Positions 21,341 through 35,219 are shown, counted from the stretch's first letter. The stretch: DNA of 64,000 bases from Gadus chalcogrammus (GCF_026213295.1 NC_079427.1:33051170-33115169), one strand, 5' to 3'. The notes: a model not told the origin generated them from the letters alone. Made by a program: numbers and translations.

Positions 21341-22340
21341 CCTGCCCCCCTGGCGCTGGCGGCCCGACAAGAGATCCCGGAGGTTCCGGTGGGCGAGGAC
21401 CTCAGCCCAGCCCAAAAGCGAGACTTGGACGACCTTATCATGCAGCATCGGGATGTGTTTTCCGAACTTCCGGGGAGGACCACGGTCGCCCATCATGACA
21501 TCCGGACTGCGCCGGGAGTGAAGGTGAGAGTTCCACCCTACGGGATCCCGGAGGCCCGGAGAGAGGCCATCCAGGCCGAAGTCCGCCGGATGCTACAGCT
21601 CCGGGTCATCGAAGAGTCGCGCAGTGCCTGGTCCAGCCCGGTGGTCCTCGTACCAAAGCCAGATGGATCTTACCGGTTCTGCAACGACTTCCGGAGGCTG
21701 AATGAGGCGTCCTAGTTCGACGCCTACCCCATGCCCCGGGTGGACGAGTTGATTGAACGCCTGGGACCGGCCCGTTATCTTTCGACCTTGGACCTAACCA
21801 AGGGATATTGGCAGGTACCGTTGACCCGGGCGGCCCGGGAGAAAACGGCGTTCTCAACTCCAGGGGGGCTCTACCAGTACACCGTCCTCCCCTTTGGAGT
21901 ACATGGGGCGCCGGCCACCTTCCAACGCATGATGGACCAGCTCCTGAGGCCCCACCAGGCCTATGCGGCGGCCTACATAGACGACATCATCATATATAGC
22001 CACAGCTGGGATGTCCACCTCCGCCAGCTGAGGGCGGTGCTAGGGGAGCTGCGGAAGGCGGAGGTGGACATCCCAGCTGTGGCTATATATGATGATGTCG
22101 TCTATGTAGGCCGCCGCGTAGGCCTGGTGGGGCCTCAGGAGCTGGTCCATCATGCGTTGGAAGGTGGCCGGCCAAGTGCAGGCTCGGACAGGAGGAGACG
22201 ACGTACCTGGGGTACCAGGTGGGGCGGGGGATCATCCAACCCCAGGAGAGCAAGGTAGCCGCCATCAGGGACTGGCCCCAACCCCGCACCAAGAAACAGG
22301 TGAAGTCATTTCTAGGGCTGGTTGGGTACTACCAGTGCTT
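21340..22340 (+). pseudogene. rt: Reverse transcriptase of the Gmr1-like element, broken
   Basis: The RT region follows integrase without a break: PPYGIPEARREAI, then SSPVVLVPKPDGSYRFCNDF. A TAG at 21713-21715 interrupts the frame. The same frame continues with DLTKGYWQVPL (first catalytic Asp), VLPFGVHGAPATFQRMMD and the YIDD box at 21974-21985. Shortly after, at 22057-22172, a reverse-complement copy of 21910-22025 replaces or displaces the normal sequence and shifts the frame. Normal RT connection sequence resumes at 22173 in another frame (YLGYQVGRGIIQPQ from about 22206). Two independent lesions make it non-functional. Confidence 0.9.
21910..22172. repeat. 116-bp inverted duplication inside RT
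   Basis: Arms 21910-22025 and 22057-22172 are reverse complements with one mismatch in 116 (T in CTATGCGG against C), around a 31-base spacer (22026-22056). The right arm is a copy of the YIDD-coding segment in reverse. The RNA or single strand would fold into a long hairpin. Confidence 0.95.
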
Positions 22341-22399
22341 TATACCCGGGTTCGCCACGCTGGCCAGCCCCCTGAACGACCTGACCCGGAAGGCCCTGC

Positions 22400-22920
22400 C
22401 GGATCGGATCACCTGGTCCGAGGCTGCTGGCCAGGCCTTTGGGACGCTCCGCGAAGCCTTATGCGCGGAGCCGTTAGTCATAACCCCTGACTTTGCTTCC
22501 CCTCTGATAGTGCCCACGGACGCCTCTGAGGTCGGGTTGGGGGGAGTCCTGTCCAAGGTCCGGGCGGGAGAAGAGCACCCCATCATGTACGTCAGCCGGA
22601 AACTACTGCCGAACGAGCGGAACTGCTCGACGGTAGAAAAGGAGGCCCTGGCCATTAAATGGAGCCTCGACAAGCTGAGGTACTACCTCCTAGGGCGGGA
22701 GTTCACTCTGGTCACAGACCACGCACCACTGAAGTGGATGGCAGGCGCAAAAAACACGAACGCCTGAGTGACACGATGGTTCCTGGCCCTACAGGACTTT
22801 AGGTTCAAGGTGGACCACCGACCGGGCCGGGAGCACGCCAACGCCGACGCTCTGTCACGACGGGACGCTTGCCTGGGTGGGTTCCCCGTCTACCGGAGGC
22901 CTGAGCAAACGGTGGGGGAG
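22400..22920 (+). pseudogene. rnh: RNase H of the Gmr1-like element and polypurine tract
   Basis: The frame has the RNase H acids in VPTDASEVGLGG, STVEKEALAIKW and LVTDHAPLKW. A TGA at 22765-22767 interrupts it; the same frame continues VTRWFLALQDF and HRPGREHANADALSR, the usual carboxyl end of a gypsy pol. The stop sits at a CpG-type position (TGAGTG), in line with deamination of methylated CpG, although this is an inference. The polypurine tract GGTGGGGGAG (22911-22920) abuts the 3' LTR. Confidence 0.88.
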
Positions 22921-23312
22921 TGTGGCATCCCGCCCCTTAAACCTCGGCCCGGCCAGGCCCGAGGGTTTGTGTTAGACGGCATATACCGCCGCCATCCACT
23001 AATCGGCGACAAAGAGCCTCCCGTAGGTGCCGCTAATGAACGAGAGTGCGGACAGCTGGCCGGCGGGAGGAGACCAGGAAGCCACGGTATAAGGAGCCGG
23101 CATGCTGCAAACGGGGGGAGAACACGAGCGACAGCGACCTGGAGAGGACGGCCGAACTAGCGCGCTACGTAGAGGCTCACGGAGACCCTATAGTCGTGTT
23201 ACAGGAGTTATTTTCCTTTGTGTCACTCATTAAATGCCGAGTACGGCTTCACCCCTCCGCGACTAAGTGATTTATTCCGGGAATCTGTCCCACGGGGAAG
23301 CGGGATCCCACA
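22921..23312 (+). repeat. 3' LTR of the Gmr1-like element
   Basis: 392 bases, TGTGGCATCC to GGGATCCCACA, followed by the ACAT target duplication. It matches the 5' LTR throughout apart from many one-base differences in the latter. It has ATTAAA at about 23230 as a possible poly(A) signal. Confidence 0.92.
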
Positions 23313-23316
23313 ACAT

Positions 23317-23703
23317 TTAATGAGGGAGTCTCCGGCTTTCGTTTAGAAATTTCAACAATTTATTTGGGATTTAACATAGAAAATGTTACATTCAAAATTA
23401 ATTTAAAAAAAACAACCTCCAGCATTCCTCGTTCATGCCCGTGCCGCGTTCCGATATCCAAACTTCCAAGAGTACACTTAAACGAAGTACACTATCCTCA
23501 CTCACTAAGTGCGCTAACTTTCAGATGTCAGTGTTCCAAATCGAATACTCCGTGGTGCACTAACCGGAAATTACTATCACGACTGCCGCCGTGGCTCCTC
23601 CCCCGCAATAAACATCTCGCTTTGAACGGTGAACTCTTTACGCCTAGCAGCTATAAAAAGCAATAAAAACTACAAAAACTACAAAATGACTCTTAATGCA
23701 GGC
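23317..23703. other. Right flank of the Gmr1-like element, old repeat sequence
   Basis: No gene. The words GTGTTCCAAATCG and GTACACTATCC resemble the older repeat left of the element, so the insertion probably landed inside it. Confidence 0.35.
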
Positions 23704-24436
23704 TGTTACGGCCACTGTTTGTTTGTTGCTGCCTTCTTGTTTCCCCTCTGTTACGTGCAGGTGTGAGTCATTAACAACTCATCATCATCCCGCCTCTACC
23801 AACCAGCTTCCACCAATCACCTCATCAGTTTCAAGCAAGGGGGGCCTGCCACACACATAAAAGCCAGTTTAACTTGTCCCTTAACCTCTCTCCTTTTTGT
23901 CCCGTTTGTGGTTTGTGGACCGGTGGCATGGTTAGAGCGTTTTGATTATATACGTACATATCTAAGAGATATAGATATAGTGTCCCCTCGTTTACCTTTC
24001 TCCCCCTGCTTGCGCCAATTGTGACCCCCTTTGTTAGTTCCCCCATGTTTTTTTTGTCTTTGTGGTTACCTTGCGGCCTTGGGACAGGTAAGACAGAGGC
24101 CTCTATACATTTACACGTAGTGCTCTTCTTTGTTAGTAACACTAGGCTAGGAGTGTTGCTACCCGCTGTACTTTTGGTTTAGTTTAGCTAGGTTAGCGGA
24201 CGTGTGGTCCGCTGTATTGGCTGTTAGCTTAGCTTGTTTTGTTGGGTTATTTTCTTTGGCAACACTCAAGTCCCAAGGCCCACTGGTTTTGTCGTATGTT
24301 ACTGTGTTTTTACAATCAGCCCCATTAAACTATGTTCAACCTTATCCGTTTCTGTTGTCATTCCTTTATTGTTTCACTCACCAATTGTTTCTTCATCTAG
24401 ACCGTCGCGATTCGCATTGAAACTAATGGCGCAGTG
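23704..24436 (+). other. LTR-like or promoter-like stretch, uncertain
   Basis: It starts TGTTACGGCC, has a TATA-like CATAAAAGCC near 23859 and ATTAAA near 24326, and could end GGCGCA at 24434. These fit an LTR, but I see no target duplication and no internal element, so the call is weak. Confidence 0.2.
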
Positions 24437-24735
24437 ATTATTCTTCAAAACGAGAGCTGTTAAATTGTGAAAAATTAATTAAACTGTAATCAGAGAATGC
24501 GGTTATATGCTATAGACCCTAGGCCTAGAGTATCTCTGGTATAGGTAGTTGGCCGTTTCCGGACAACTAGCAAAGAGTCAAAAATCAATGGGATTTACAA
24601 AATGCGCTAAATGTCCAATAAAAAACAATATAAACTGTATTTCGCTACGATACTTGATTCAACCACTCTATTTCATCCTAGACAAACCACAAAATACCGG
24701 AAAAAAATACAGCAACATATTGAAAAAAAGAACTA

Positions 24736-24878
24736 TGAACTAGTTCATTTTTTGGAACTGTGAACTTAGTTCAAATTTTTGAATTATGAACGTTTAACTG
24801 AACTAGTTCATTTTATAATTTGTGAACTGAACTTTGAAGTAGTTCACGTAGAAAGTGAACTTTCCCAACACTGCTATG
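24736..24878. mobile_element. GAACTAGTTC-rich transposon end
   Basis: The segment is made of AGTTCA/TGAACT words (GAACTAGTTCATTTT twice) and ends TTCCCAACACTGC. Read backwards, GCAGTGTTGGGAAAGTTCAC resembles the terminal repeat of a common fish DNA transposon, possibly CACTA-type. Only one end is present. Confidence 0.4.
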
Positions 24879-26064
24879 CTCTCAACCAAACCTTGTCGGG
24901 AGCAGGTTTTCAGCTAAGTCTTTCGGGTTAGATTGGCGTGCGGGTTAGACTTGGTTTCCTAGCCCCTCCTTTGACAATGGCGTCACCATTTGTGGGTGTT
25001 ACCGGGGACCTCGGAGCCCGTATTGTACAGGGGTCTCTCCGACAGAGGGTCTTTCGGGACCGATCCCTTGGCATTGTCTGAGAATATTCTTTATGAGAGA
25101 TACAGGTTCTCATCAGAGGGTATTCGCTTCCTTGCTAGTTGCGTCCTATGGAGATGAGGCTAGAGTGATGCCTAGCGTTTGTAGTGGTCAGAGTTTGGAA
25201 TGACTTGCTAGTGTGGAAGCGCTTCCTTTTTTTTAATATTGCACCAGTGTTAAATATTTTAATATTTTAATTGTTGAAATTGTTATTGGCGACAGTAATT
25301 TGTTTAAACTCCACCTACTTAAATGTTAAAACAAATCAATTCATGCAAAATATAGCCTATCATTACGTTGCAAAAACATTTGAAAGAAATCAAATCATTT
25401 GAAATATTTCTGAAAACGTTCAAATAACTTTACTTGCGTAAAGCAATGTGTATTGCTTTCTTTATGCAATTTTAAATATCCCGCGCAGCGTGTGAACGCA
25501 AAGGATTGTTGGTATTTTGGCTCATTGAGGATCCATCGATGCATCCTTGAAAATCTCGGAATTCTCAAAAATAAAGGACGCGAAAAGGGCACATATGGAC
25601 GAGTGTTCTCAACTTTGGAACAGTGCCTGTCGGCATTCACGTAGCGTCCTTAAAAGGGCAGCCGTTGAGCATGCTTCCTTCACATTGGGAAACAGCCAGT
25701 CATCAGAAGAGTCTAAGGTCTCAGGAGTCCAAGGACATCTGGTGGACAGGTGGAGAACGGAAACTAAACAGATTCAGAATATCACAATCACGACACCATG
25801 TTACCTCCAGTATGCTATTACTGCCGACTGCAACATTGGGGAACACAATTAGATAATAAAAAGTACTTCCCTTATTTTAGATAATTTACATGTATTTACA
25901 TGGCTGTCATTTCTTAAGTGTTTCATCTGACAAATGAACAGGGGGAAAATAATCGATAGTCTAACGACAATATCATCTTCTCTTGTTTTCTTGAGCCAAA
26001 TGCTATTTGATATTGTCCTTGTTTGTGCATTCGTCTTACGACATTGGCTGAATGTCCTCTCCAC

Positions 26065-26066
<2 letters not shown>
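24879..26066. other. Unique stretch, nothing recognised
   Basis: No gene, RNA or element signature found; short open frames lack any family feature. Confidence 0.5.
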
Positions 26067-27954
<1,888 letters not shown>

Positions 27955-28256
27955 ATACAAATCCTCTGGGTGAGAGTTTCTTCTCTGCAAATACAAATGT
28001 AAATATGCATTGAATAAACACTGGAATGCAGAAATGATATACTCATCATAAATAAAATTACAAATATACTGAAACAACAAAACTACATTTAGTTGTCATC
28101 GTTAATGTAATGGCAACTCAATGTAGGGCTTTGTTATTTTAGTATAATTAGATGTCGTTATATTAATGATGAGTATATATTTTCCACATTCCAGTATTTA
28201 TTCAATGCATATTTGCATTTGCATTTGCAGGGAAGTAACTCTAATCCAGAGGATCA
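27955..28256. repeat. Inverted repeat of about 90-bp arms
   Basis: The segment about 27958-28048 (including ATATGCATTGAATAAACACT) is answered in reverse complement by about 28166-28254 (AGTATTTATTCAATGCATAT). Arms diverge by perhaps 15 per cent and enclose about 118 bases. It could be a decayed foldback or miniature element. Confidence 0.7.
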
Positions 28257-28554
28257 TTTGAGGAGAGAATGAAGACACAATTGGGTAATATTCAATGGTC
28301 TTTAAAATGATAAAATGGAAGGATAGTAGGTTCCTTAGCCCCCCACACATCGACCATATATATACTGGAATTCATACTTCTTTATAGCCAAACATTTAAC
28401 AATCTGACCAAAATGTTAAGCATAAACTTTGAATGAAAGAAGTTTTTTGATAACGATGCTTATGGAGAGTAGTACCATGTGGTATTTAGGACTAATGGCC
28501 AGCGCCTAGTTCTCTCGAGATAAGCCAGCATTTCAACTTGGCATGGTCACATAT

Positions 28555-29270
28555 ACAAAGAGGAGGGGAGAAGAGAGGTGCAGAGAGGAGAGGAGAGAAG
28601 ACGGGAGGAGAGGAGTGGAGAGGAGAGGAGAGGAGGAGAGGAGAGGAGAAGAGAGAAGTGGAGAGGAGAGAAGTGGAGAGGAGAGGAGAGGATTGGAGAG
28701 GAGAGAAGTGGAGTAGAGAGAGGAGAAGAGAGAAGATGAGAGGTGGGATGAGAGGAGTAGAGGAGTGGAGAAGAGAGAAGAGGAGAGGACAGAAATTAGA
28801 TGGGTGGAGAGGAAAAGAAGGAAAAGGAGATCTAGTGAAAAGAGGAGAGGAAGGAGGATAAAGACAGAGGTGAGAGAATGCACCAAGGCTGCGAAGGAGT
28901 GGAGAAGGTTTCCTGAGGAGTGAATGTTGGCAACATTTGGGGGCGGGGGGAGGGAGAGACAATGCCCAGAAGCAGAGCTACTCTTGGACCACCACCAAGC
29001 CTTGTCTGGGGGGCAACGGGCCGAGGAGATGCAGAAGGCAGCGGGAGAAAAGACACTGCAGAACCACAAAGCATGAACAAGACCGCCCAGCATGTGGAGA
29101 GAGGAGAGGGAGAGAGAGAGGTGGTTGTTTATTGTAAGAAGTAACAAAAGACACAAAGAAAGAAAGGGATGGAGGTAGATGGGGAGGGAGATGGAGAGAA
29201 AGAACAAGGAGGAGAAAAAAGAGACAGTGAGAGAGACAGAGAGAGAAGGGAGAGGGAGATGCATGAAGGA
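28555..29270 (+). repeat. Polypurine (GA/GGAGA) tract
   Basis: About 300 bases of almost pure GAGGA/GAGAG purine repeat (28555-28860), then purine-rich sequence to 29270. Arg-Glu and Ser-Leu frames over it are artefacts. Long mirror-symmetric purine tracts can form triplex (H-DNA). Confidence 0.9.
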
Positions 29271-31351
29271 AGTGTACTTTAGTCATGTTTGAAAAAGAGC
29301 AGATATACAAAGGAGTGACATCATTTTTTGCAGGGAGATATTAAAAACCATGTTCATCCAGGGCAATAGAGGTAGATTGGTAGAAAATAACAGAAAGAGC
29401 TAAGTAAGAAAGCTGAGCAGTAGAATTATTATTATTATTATTTTTATTTTTATTGTAGCTTTAGCATGATAGTCCTTGAAGATTGATAAAAGTAATACAG
29501 GAAGGGGGGATAAGCTATAAGATAAGAAGTATTTTACAGAGGAAGAAGTACACATTACAACACAAACTCATATAATATAAAAGCTTTATAAAAAGTTGTC
29601 GATGCGATGCGATTGTTTATCAATGGACTTTTACGACCCCAACACTATCTATATTTCCACCCCATTATATCTTACCATTATTTCGGGGTAACATTGGTGA
29701 ACCCCGGTGTGCACTGTGAGTGCAAAGCTGTGAGCAAGCAATAAAACAGAGCTGTGATCTTTAAAATCTTTAAAACTGTATTCTTTCAAAACATACCCTT
29801 GAAAGATCACTGAACTCAATGTGGTAGAGTTGTTCATTGTGAAAGTGAAAATGAAACGATACAAATTACAACTGCGCAGAAAAGCCGTGTGCAGGCGACA
29901 AAACAGCCAATGCCATCGACATATTCCTTTTATTTCACAGAGTGACGCTCATGAAACTGGACCTTTAACTGCATCATCATAACATGATCCCTTGGAGCGC
30001 TAGGAACCTGACATGATGACACAACATGAGCTATGTCCAAAAGTACAGAAACAAACACAGAATACAACGCAAAGAGTCGGGATCAAACCACCACTCCATC
30101 ATCCCACCTCCCCATTAGTCAATGCCTCCCCCACCCCCCATCCCCACCCAACCACCTCTTCCATCCATCTTCTTTGCAAATGGCCCCCCACCTGTCTTAT
30201 CTGTGAGCAAGGTTAACATCCCCCGGACCAAATGAAGTGTGCAGACAGCGGTGCCTTATCAGGCCGTGTGCCGAACATCTGCACTGACAGGTGGAGATAT
30301 TAGCATGGCTGACAGGTGATGAGTCCTCGGGGGCGGCTTAGTCTTGACTTCCCAGATCGCCGCACGAGTGCACCGCACACTCATAGAACTCCCCCTGATT
30401 AAAGTCAAGCCGAGTCAGGTTGCATTTGCATAGCTCTTCATCACCGCTGCCGTCTCTCACGGGGGGCCCGGAGGCCCACATTAAATAGACACTGCCCTAA
30501 CCCTACAAGCCCTCTGACGGGCGAGGAGAACTCCCCCAAACCCAGAGGGAAGAGGGAGAAAGCTTGAGAGGGACTGAGAAGAGGGATAACTCTGACCCAA
30601 AAAAGAGAATTCTAAGAGGAAAGTCAGTCAACGTTCCTTGACAGGTCTTTTGATATCTGATGAGAGACCTCTCCAACAAAAAAAATAATAAAATAATTGA
30701 CAATTAACGTGCAAGTTAAAGGTACTAAAAACGTTATGACACCATGGGGGTTCATATTAAAACCATTAACATTTGTCACCTCAAGCCATTAGCTGGAGGA
30801 TGTGATGTCTATATTACTTCAATCTAATCAGGTCGGAAATTGGGATTTATTGTTTCGCATCATTATAGAGGTCCCTTGTTTACTTTTGTAAACAATTAAA
30901 TCCTACATCAAATAACCAAATCTGCATTTAATTGAGTCAATTGAGAGCTTCAATAAATTAACATAGATTATTTTAGACATCACACATTACTGAATTGATT
31001 TCATCGATTGAATGTGTGACCCACATATGTTGGTCGTGTTTCTTTTCTTTGAGATAAAATGTGCTGTCTATGATTCCAACGTTGTGTCAAACTTAAAACA
31101 TCAAGCACGCAGAGGAACACAGAACGTGGAATATGGCGTTGCACGACGCTTTCTTACTTATTGACATTATTATGGCGCAGAAAGTGACCTTCAAATGAAA
31201 TCGGAAATTGGGAGAGCATCAATTGAGGTAGAAGGCATTTGGCAGAAGACATAAGCAATCAATGTTATCACTCAGTGGGCCGACACTCCTGGGGCTAAAA
31301 TACCTGACAGTGATTGTGTTTGATGTACGTGCCAGCCTCCTTAACAAAGCC

Positions 31352-31352
<1 letters not shown>
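29271..31352. other. Unique stretch, possible conserved non-coding DNA
   Basis: No gene recognised. The part 30216-30490 has balanced composition and no repeat features, which is the kind of sequence where a conserved regulatory element could lie. This is only a guess. A short ATT repeat lies at about 29424-29455. Confidence 0.35.

Positions 31353-31428
<76 letters not shown>
31353..31428. repeat. (CT)n microsatellite
   Basis: Pure CT run of about 75 bases. Confidence 0.97.
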
Positions 31429-31431
<3 letters not shown>

Positions 31432-31529
31432 GTCTGGGAGAGAACGAATACTGCATGTGGCAGAGCACATGGAGTCAATCTTGATGCAATCGACAAATAG
31501 GGCAGGTTCTTAAACATTGAGAGGAGCAA

Positions 31530-31850
31530 GAGTAGCAGTAGTAATAGTATAAAAGTGTAGTAGTAGTCGTGGAAGCTGTAATAGTAGTAGCACTATAGCT
31601 AGTATATGAGTCTAGTAGTAGTAGTACAGAAGTATAGTAGTAGTTGTAGTCATAGTACTAGTAATATAGAAGTATAGTAGTAGTATAGAAGTATAGTAGT
31701 AGTAGAAGTAGCAGTAAAAGCAGAATAGAAATGTCGACGTAGTAGTAGTAAAGTCATAGGAGTACTGTGTAGTGTAGGAGTATTAGTGGTAGTAGCAGGA
31801 GCAGTAAAGTAGTAGCAGAATAAGTAATAGTTGAAGCAGTAGTATTGTTA
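31530..31850. repeat. Degenerate (AGT)n tract
   Basis: AGTAGTAGT-type trinucleotides with many substitutions and a recurring AGAAGTATAGTAGTAG module over about 320 bases. Confidence 0.9.
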
Positions 31851-33587
31851 ATCGCATTTATTTGTATTTTTGCACAGAAAATTGGTGTGAATATATACAC
31901 AGACTCTTTTACACATTTTAAGTGTCAAAAGCCATAATGTGCTGTTTTGACATTTACATTCTGGAGGCCTTTTAAAATGAAACAAACACAGAAGATGAGA
32001 TACAAAATCAGTGACTAAGACAACCCAAGGCACTTTAAAATGAATATGGCCCATACACACACGCACACTTTTGTGTGCACAATGGCTGACCTGCTTGTCA
32101 TAAGCAGTTAGGAATTAAAATAAATAAAATCGCAAGGCAAATCTCAAAGGCAGATTGACAGTAATTGCCAGCAGCCAAAATATGTTCAGGGATCTGTCCG
32201 AGGTACTCTACAACCAGTATACCTTCTGAACCCATTCTGAACCACTGCTGCGTCGATTTAATATAATAATTACCTTTTTACTAATGCAAGTGAATGCTAT
32301 CCACTTTGAGTCAAGAGTCTCTGGAAGATGATGAGGAAGAGAAATGGCGAGATGTATTTAAATGTGAGTACATCACTTCTTTAAAGAGCCGCTGAGAGAA
32401 CACAGCCAAGGGGAAAGGGGCTAGCATCTTTCTTTATGGCTTAACACCTGAGGGTGAATGGCTAAGAGTGGTTACCATGTGAACTCTGAGAGACACTTGC
32501 CAGATCGAACATGAAGCACAATTATAACCAATTTTATTCATTCATATAAAGGACCGGCATGACTTTGCACTGCCTATAAAGAAGGTACAAATTCTGGTCT
32601 TTGATGTCTGAATTTAATTAAAAAATAAAATAAAAATAGATGTGCATATATATATATGGTTACAATATGGCAATATATGGCAATGGTTACATAATCTCTA
32701 ATCTGACTCCAGACACCGGAGTCAGACGTCAGGGTCATGACCTTTAACATTTAGAGACATTTAAGACATTCATCTTCAACTTCTCTATCATACAGTCTGG
32801 TTTGATGTCTACATATTTATTATTTTATCTTGTAAAAAAAATATTGTATTCAGTGTTGAGTAAATGTACTATTGCTTCTAAGGATGAACGGTCATTGCAT
32901 AATTTTTGGCCCCATTCATCCATCACTGTTCGGTTCCATCTAGGTGCTCTACTTTCTCCACGTACGATCAAATCACACTACATCCAGTTAGAGCCGTGCC
33001 AGACGTAAATTGAACTAAAAAAATACAACAATAGAAGAGTAGATGTATCTATGCTTCTTCTGGAGAGAGACAACCCCATACGGGGTACTTGACACAAGCC
33101 ATTTCATATTAAAACATTCTTTGGGAAACCATTACAATTACAAGCTAATTGCATTTTGATGTTTTGCCTGTTCAACACCTGCGTGATACTGGAGTGGTGC
33201 CTTGGACAGAGATTAGTCGCGTCAGCCCCCAACACAATCACGGGACACGACATCAGAGGGGAGTTCTGGGACAGAGAATCTCCCTCTGAAACAATATACA
33301 TCTCAACACACAATTAAAAGATAAAAAGCGTTGGGTTTGGCACTGCCTACTGAACGTGGCAGGGCCAGGGAATGCTTTGTTAATGTTACACCCGCACACC
33401 ATCATTTGAAAACACAAAGTTAAAAATAATCAGTCCTTATTAGTTGTCGACTTGTTTACACGATGAGCTGTTTTTTCTTTGTGTGAATCTCGCGACCTTT
33501 ACTTGCAATGCAGAAGAATAACACCAGCCTTCTAAGTACAAACTACATCCCGCTATCTTCAAGAGTCAGCAGCTCTGCAAACACTAC
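31851..33587. other. Unique stretch, nothing recognised
   Basis: No gene, RNA or element signature found. Confidence 0.5.
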
Positions 33588-33961
33588 GGCTCTAACAGAT
33601 AGAGCCGTAGTGTTAGAGTTGTAGCTCTAACAGATAGAGCCGTAGTGTTAGAGTTGTAGCTCTAACAGATAGAGCCGTAGTGTTAGAGTTGTAGCTCTAA
33701 CAGATAGAGCCGTAGTGTTGTAGGTTGTAGCTCTAACAGATAGAGCCGTAGTGTTAGAGTTGTAGCTCTAACAGATAGAGCCGTAGTTAGAGTTGTAGCT
33801 CTAACAGATAGAGCCGTAGTGTTTGTAGAGTTGTAGCTCTAACAGATAGAGCCGTAGTGTTTGAGTTGTAGCTCTAACAGATAGAGCCGTAGTGTTAGAG
33901 TTGTAGCTCTAACAGATAGAGCCGTAGTGTTAGAGTTGTAGCTCTAACAGATAGAGCCGTA
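33588..33961. repeat. 35-bp minisatellite, left part
   Basis: Eleven copies of CTCTAACAGATAGAGCCGTAG, followed by a variable GTGTTAGAGTTGTAG linker. Period is about 35 bases (range about 33-38). Each unit contains the imperfect palindrome GGCTCTA-ACAGA-TAGAGCC. Confidence 0.95.
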
Positions 33962-35219
33962 GGGCCCTATCTTGCATCCGGCGCAAGTGACTTAGTCACT
34001 GGCGCATGTGTCGTTGCTAGTTTACAACTGGCGCAGAGCGTTCTTTCTTTTCCCACCACCGCCACTCGCCGGTAAATTAGGGATTGATCATGCCCCAAGG
34101 GGCGGTTCGGCGGAAGGAGGGGCGTGTTCTGGCGCAAACGGTATTTGCGTTTCTGAATACCATTGCGCTACTGACCAGGAAATACCTGGTTTAAAGTCAG
34201 TGGCGCGTTGTTCAGATGCTATTTTAAGGGCGCATGCATACATGCGCATGCGATGCATACATGCGCATGCGATGCATACATGCGCATGCGATGCATACAT
34301 GCGCATGCGATGCATACGGATTGCTTGTGCCCTCGCATACACTTTGCTTCTCCCATCTACCTAGCCGCACATTCTTGTAAATTATTTGGGAAAGAACAGC
34401 TGATGCAGCGTAATAAGTTGTACTTTTAAATCAATGCATCTGCAAACACCGTACAGCAACACATATTCTTGACAGAGACATCGTGTAGGCCTACATGCCA
34501 ACAACTTTTAGGATTGATGAGTATTTGATCGTGAAAAACATTGTTTTATCGCGATTGAGTGTTAAAAAGAATGAATGAATGCGAGCGCGTGCTCTGTGTG
34601 CTCTGTTTAAACACACGCAAACTAAACACGTAACGCATAATACAATCAATGGCAATGTCTACTACCGCGGGGAGCCGGGGACACATGCATTAGGATAGCA
34701 TACAATACTGATAAGAAACAATGTTTATAATGTATTGCGTATATCATTAAATAGAACCACAGTTACCGCATATCATATGTTATATCATATACGTTTTCTT
34801 TGCGAAATGTATTTGAGGACTCAGTATTCTGAAGTTGTGGAAGAAAACCCCTTATTCCATGTGTGAATTAGGCCATATTATTTGGCAATAAACTGAGCCA
34901 TTTGCAGTTTGAAATTCATGTGCATCTGTCTCATCGGAGACTGCAGACGCGCTGTCAAAATATCAACTCGTCCGATTCAAATGCGCTCATGGCTCTTAAA
35001 GGGGATGGGAGCTGGCACTCTCATTGGTTTGTTGGACGTTACGCCCAAACCACACCTACGGGTAACAAGGCTGCTTCAGACCAACCCTTTTGACACTTGC
35101 GCCGCGACGCAAGTGTCATTTATCCGCCTGTAAAATAGCGATAGCGCCGTAGAACCGCCCACAAAGCTACTTGCGCTTTGCGCTTCCCACTTGCGTTTCA
35201 GACCGTTAAAATAGGGCCC
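33962..35219. mobile_element. DNA transposon with GGGCCCTAT termini, 3-bp target duplication
   Basis: The left end reads GGGCCCTATCTTGCATCC and the right end in reverse reads GGGCCCTATTTTAACGG. GTA lies directly on both sides (33959-33961, 35220-35222). Subterminal GGCGCAAGTG and CGCAAGTGGG words recur. A 3-bp target duplication fits PIF/Harbinger-type elements. The 1.26 kb hold no transposase frame, so it is non-autonomous. It split an existing minisatellite. Confidence 0.75.
34228..34318. repeat. 19-bp self-complementary tandem repeat
   Basis: Nearly five copies of CATGCGCATGCGATGCATA inside the GGGCCCTAT transposon. The unit contains the palindromes GCATGCGCATGC and ATGCAT and alternates purine and pyrimidine almost throughout. 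Confidence 0.92.

Larger units (their letters stand above)
16729..23312 (+). mobile_element. Gmr1-like: Gmr1-like Ty3/gypsy LTR retrotransposon, defective
   Basis: A 6.58-kb element with TGTGGCATC...GGATCCCACA LTRs and an ACAT target duplication. The order is gag (CCHC), protease, integrase, reverse transcriptase, RNase H. Integrase before RT is the Ty1/copia order, yet the protein motifs are Ty3/gypsy-like. That combination defines the Gmr1 group, first described in Gadus morhua. The region is GC-rich against an AT-rich host background. Breaks include a 1.4-kb tandem duplication, frameshifts near 19877 and 20200-20220, stops at 20792, 21713 and 22765, and a 116-bp inverted duplication in RT. 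No envelope gene is present. It cannot move by itself. Confidence 0.92.

Noticed and set aside
28533..29310. 243-codon minus-strand Ser/Leu/Pro frame
   Set aside because: It is the complement of the polypurine tract, without any motif.
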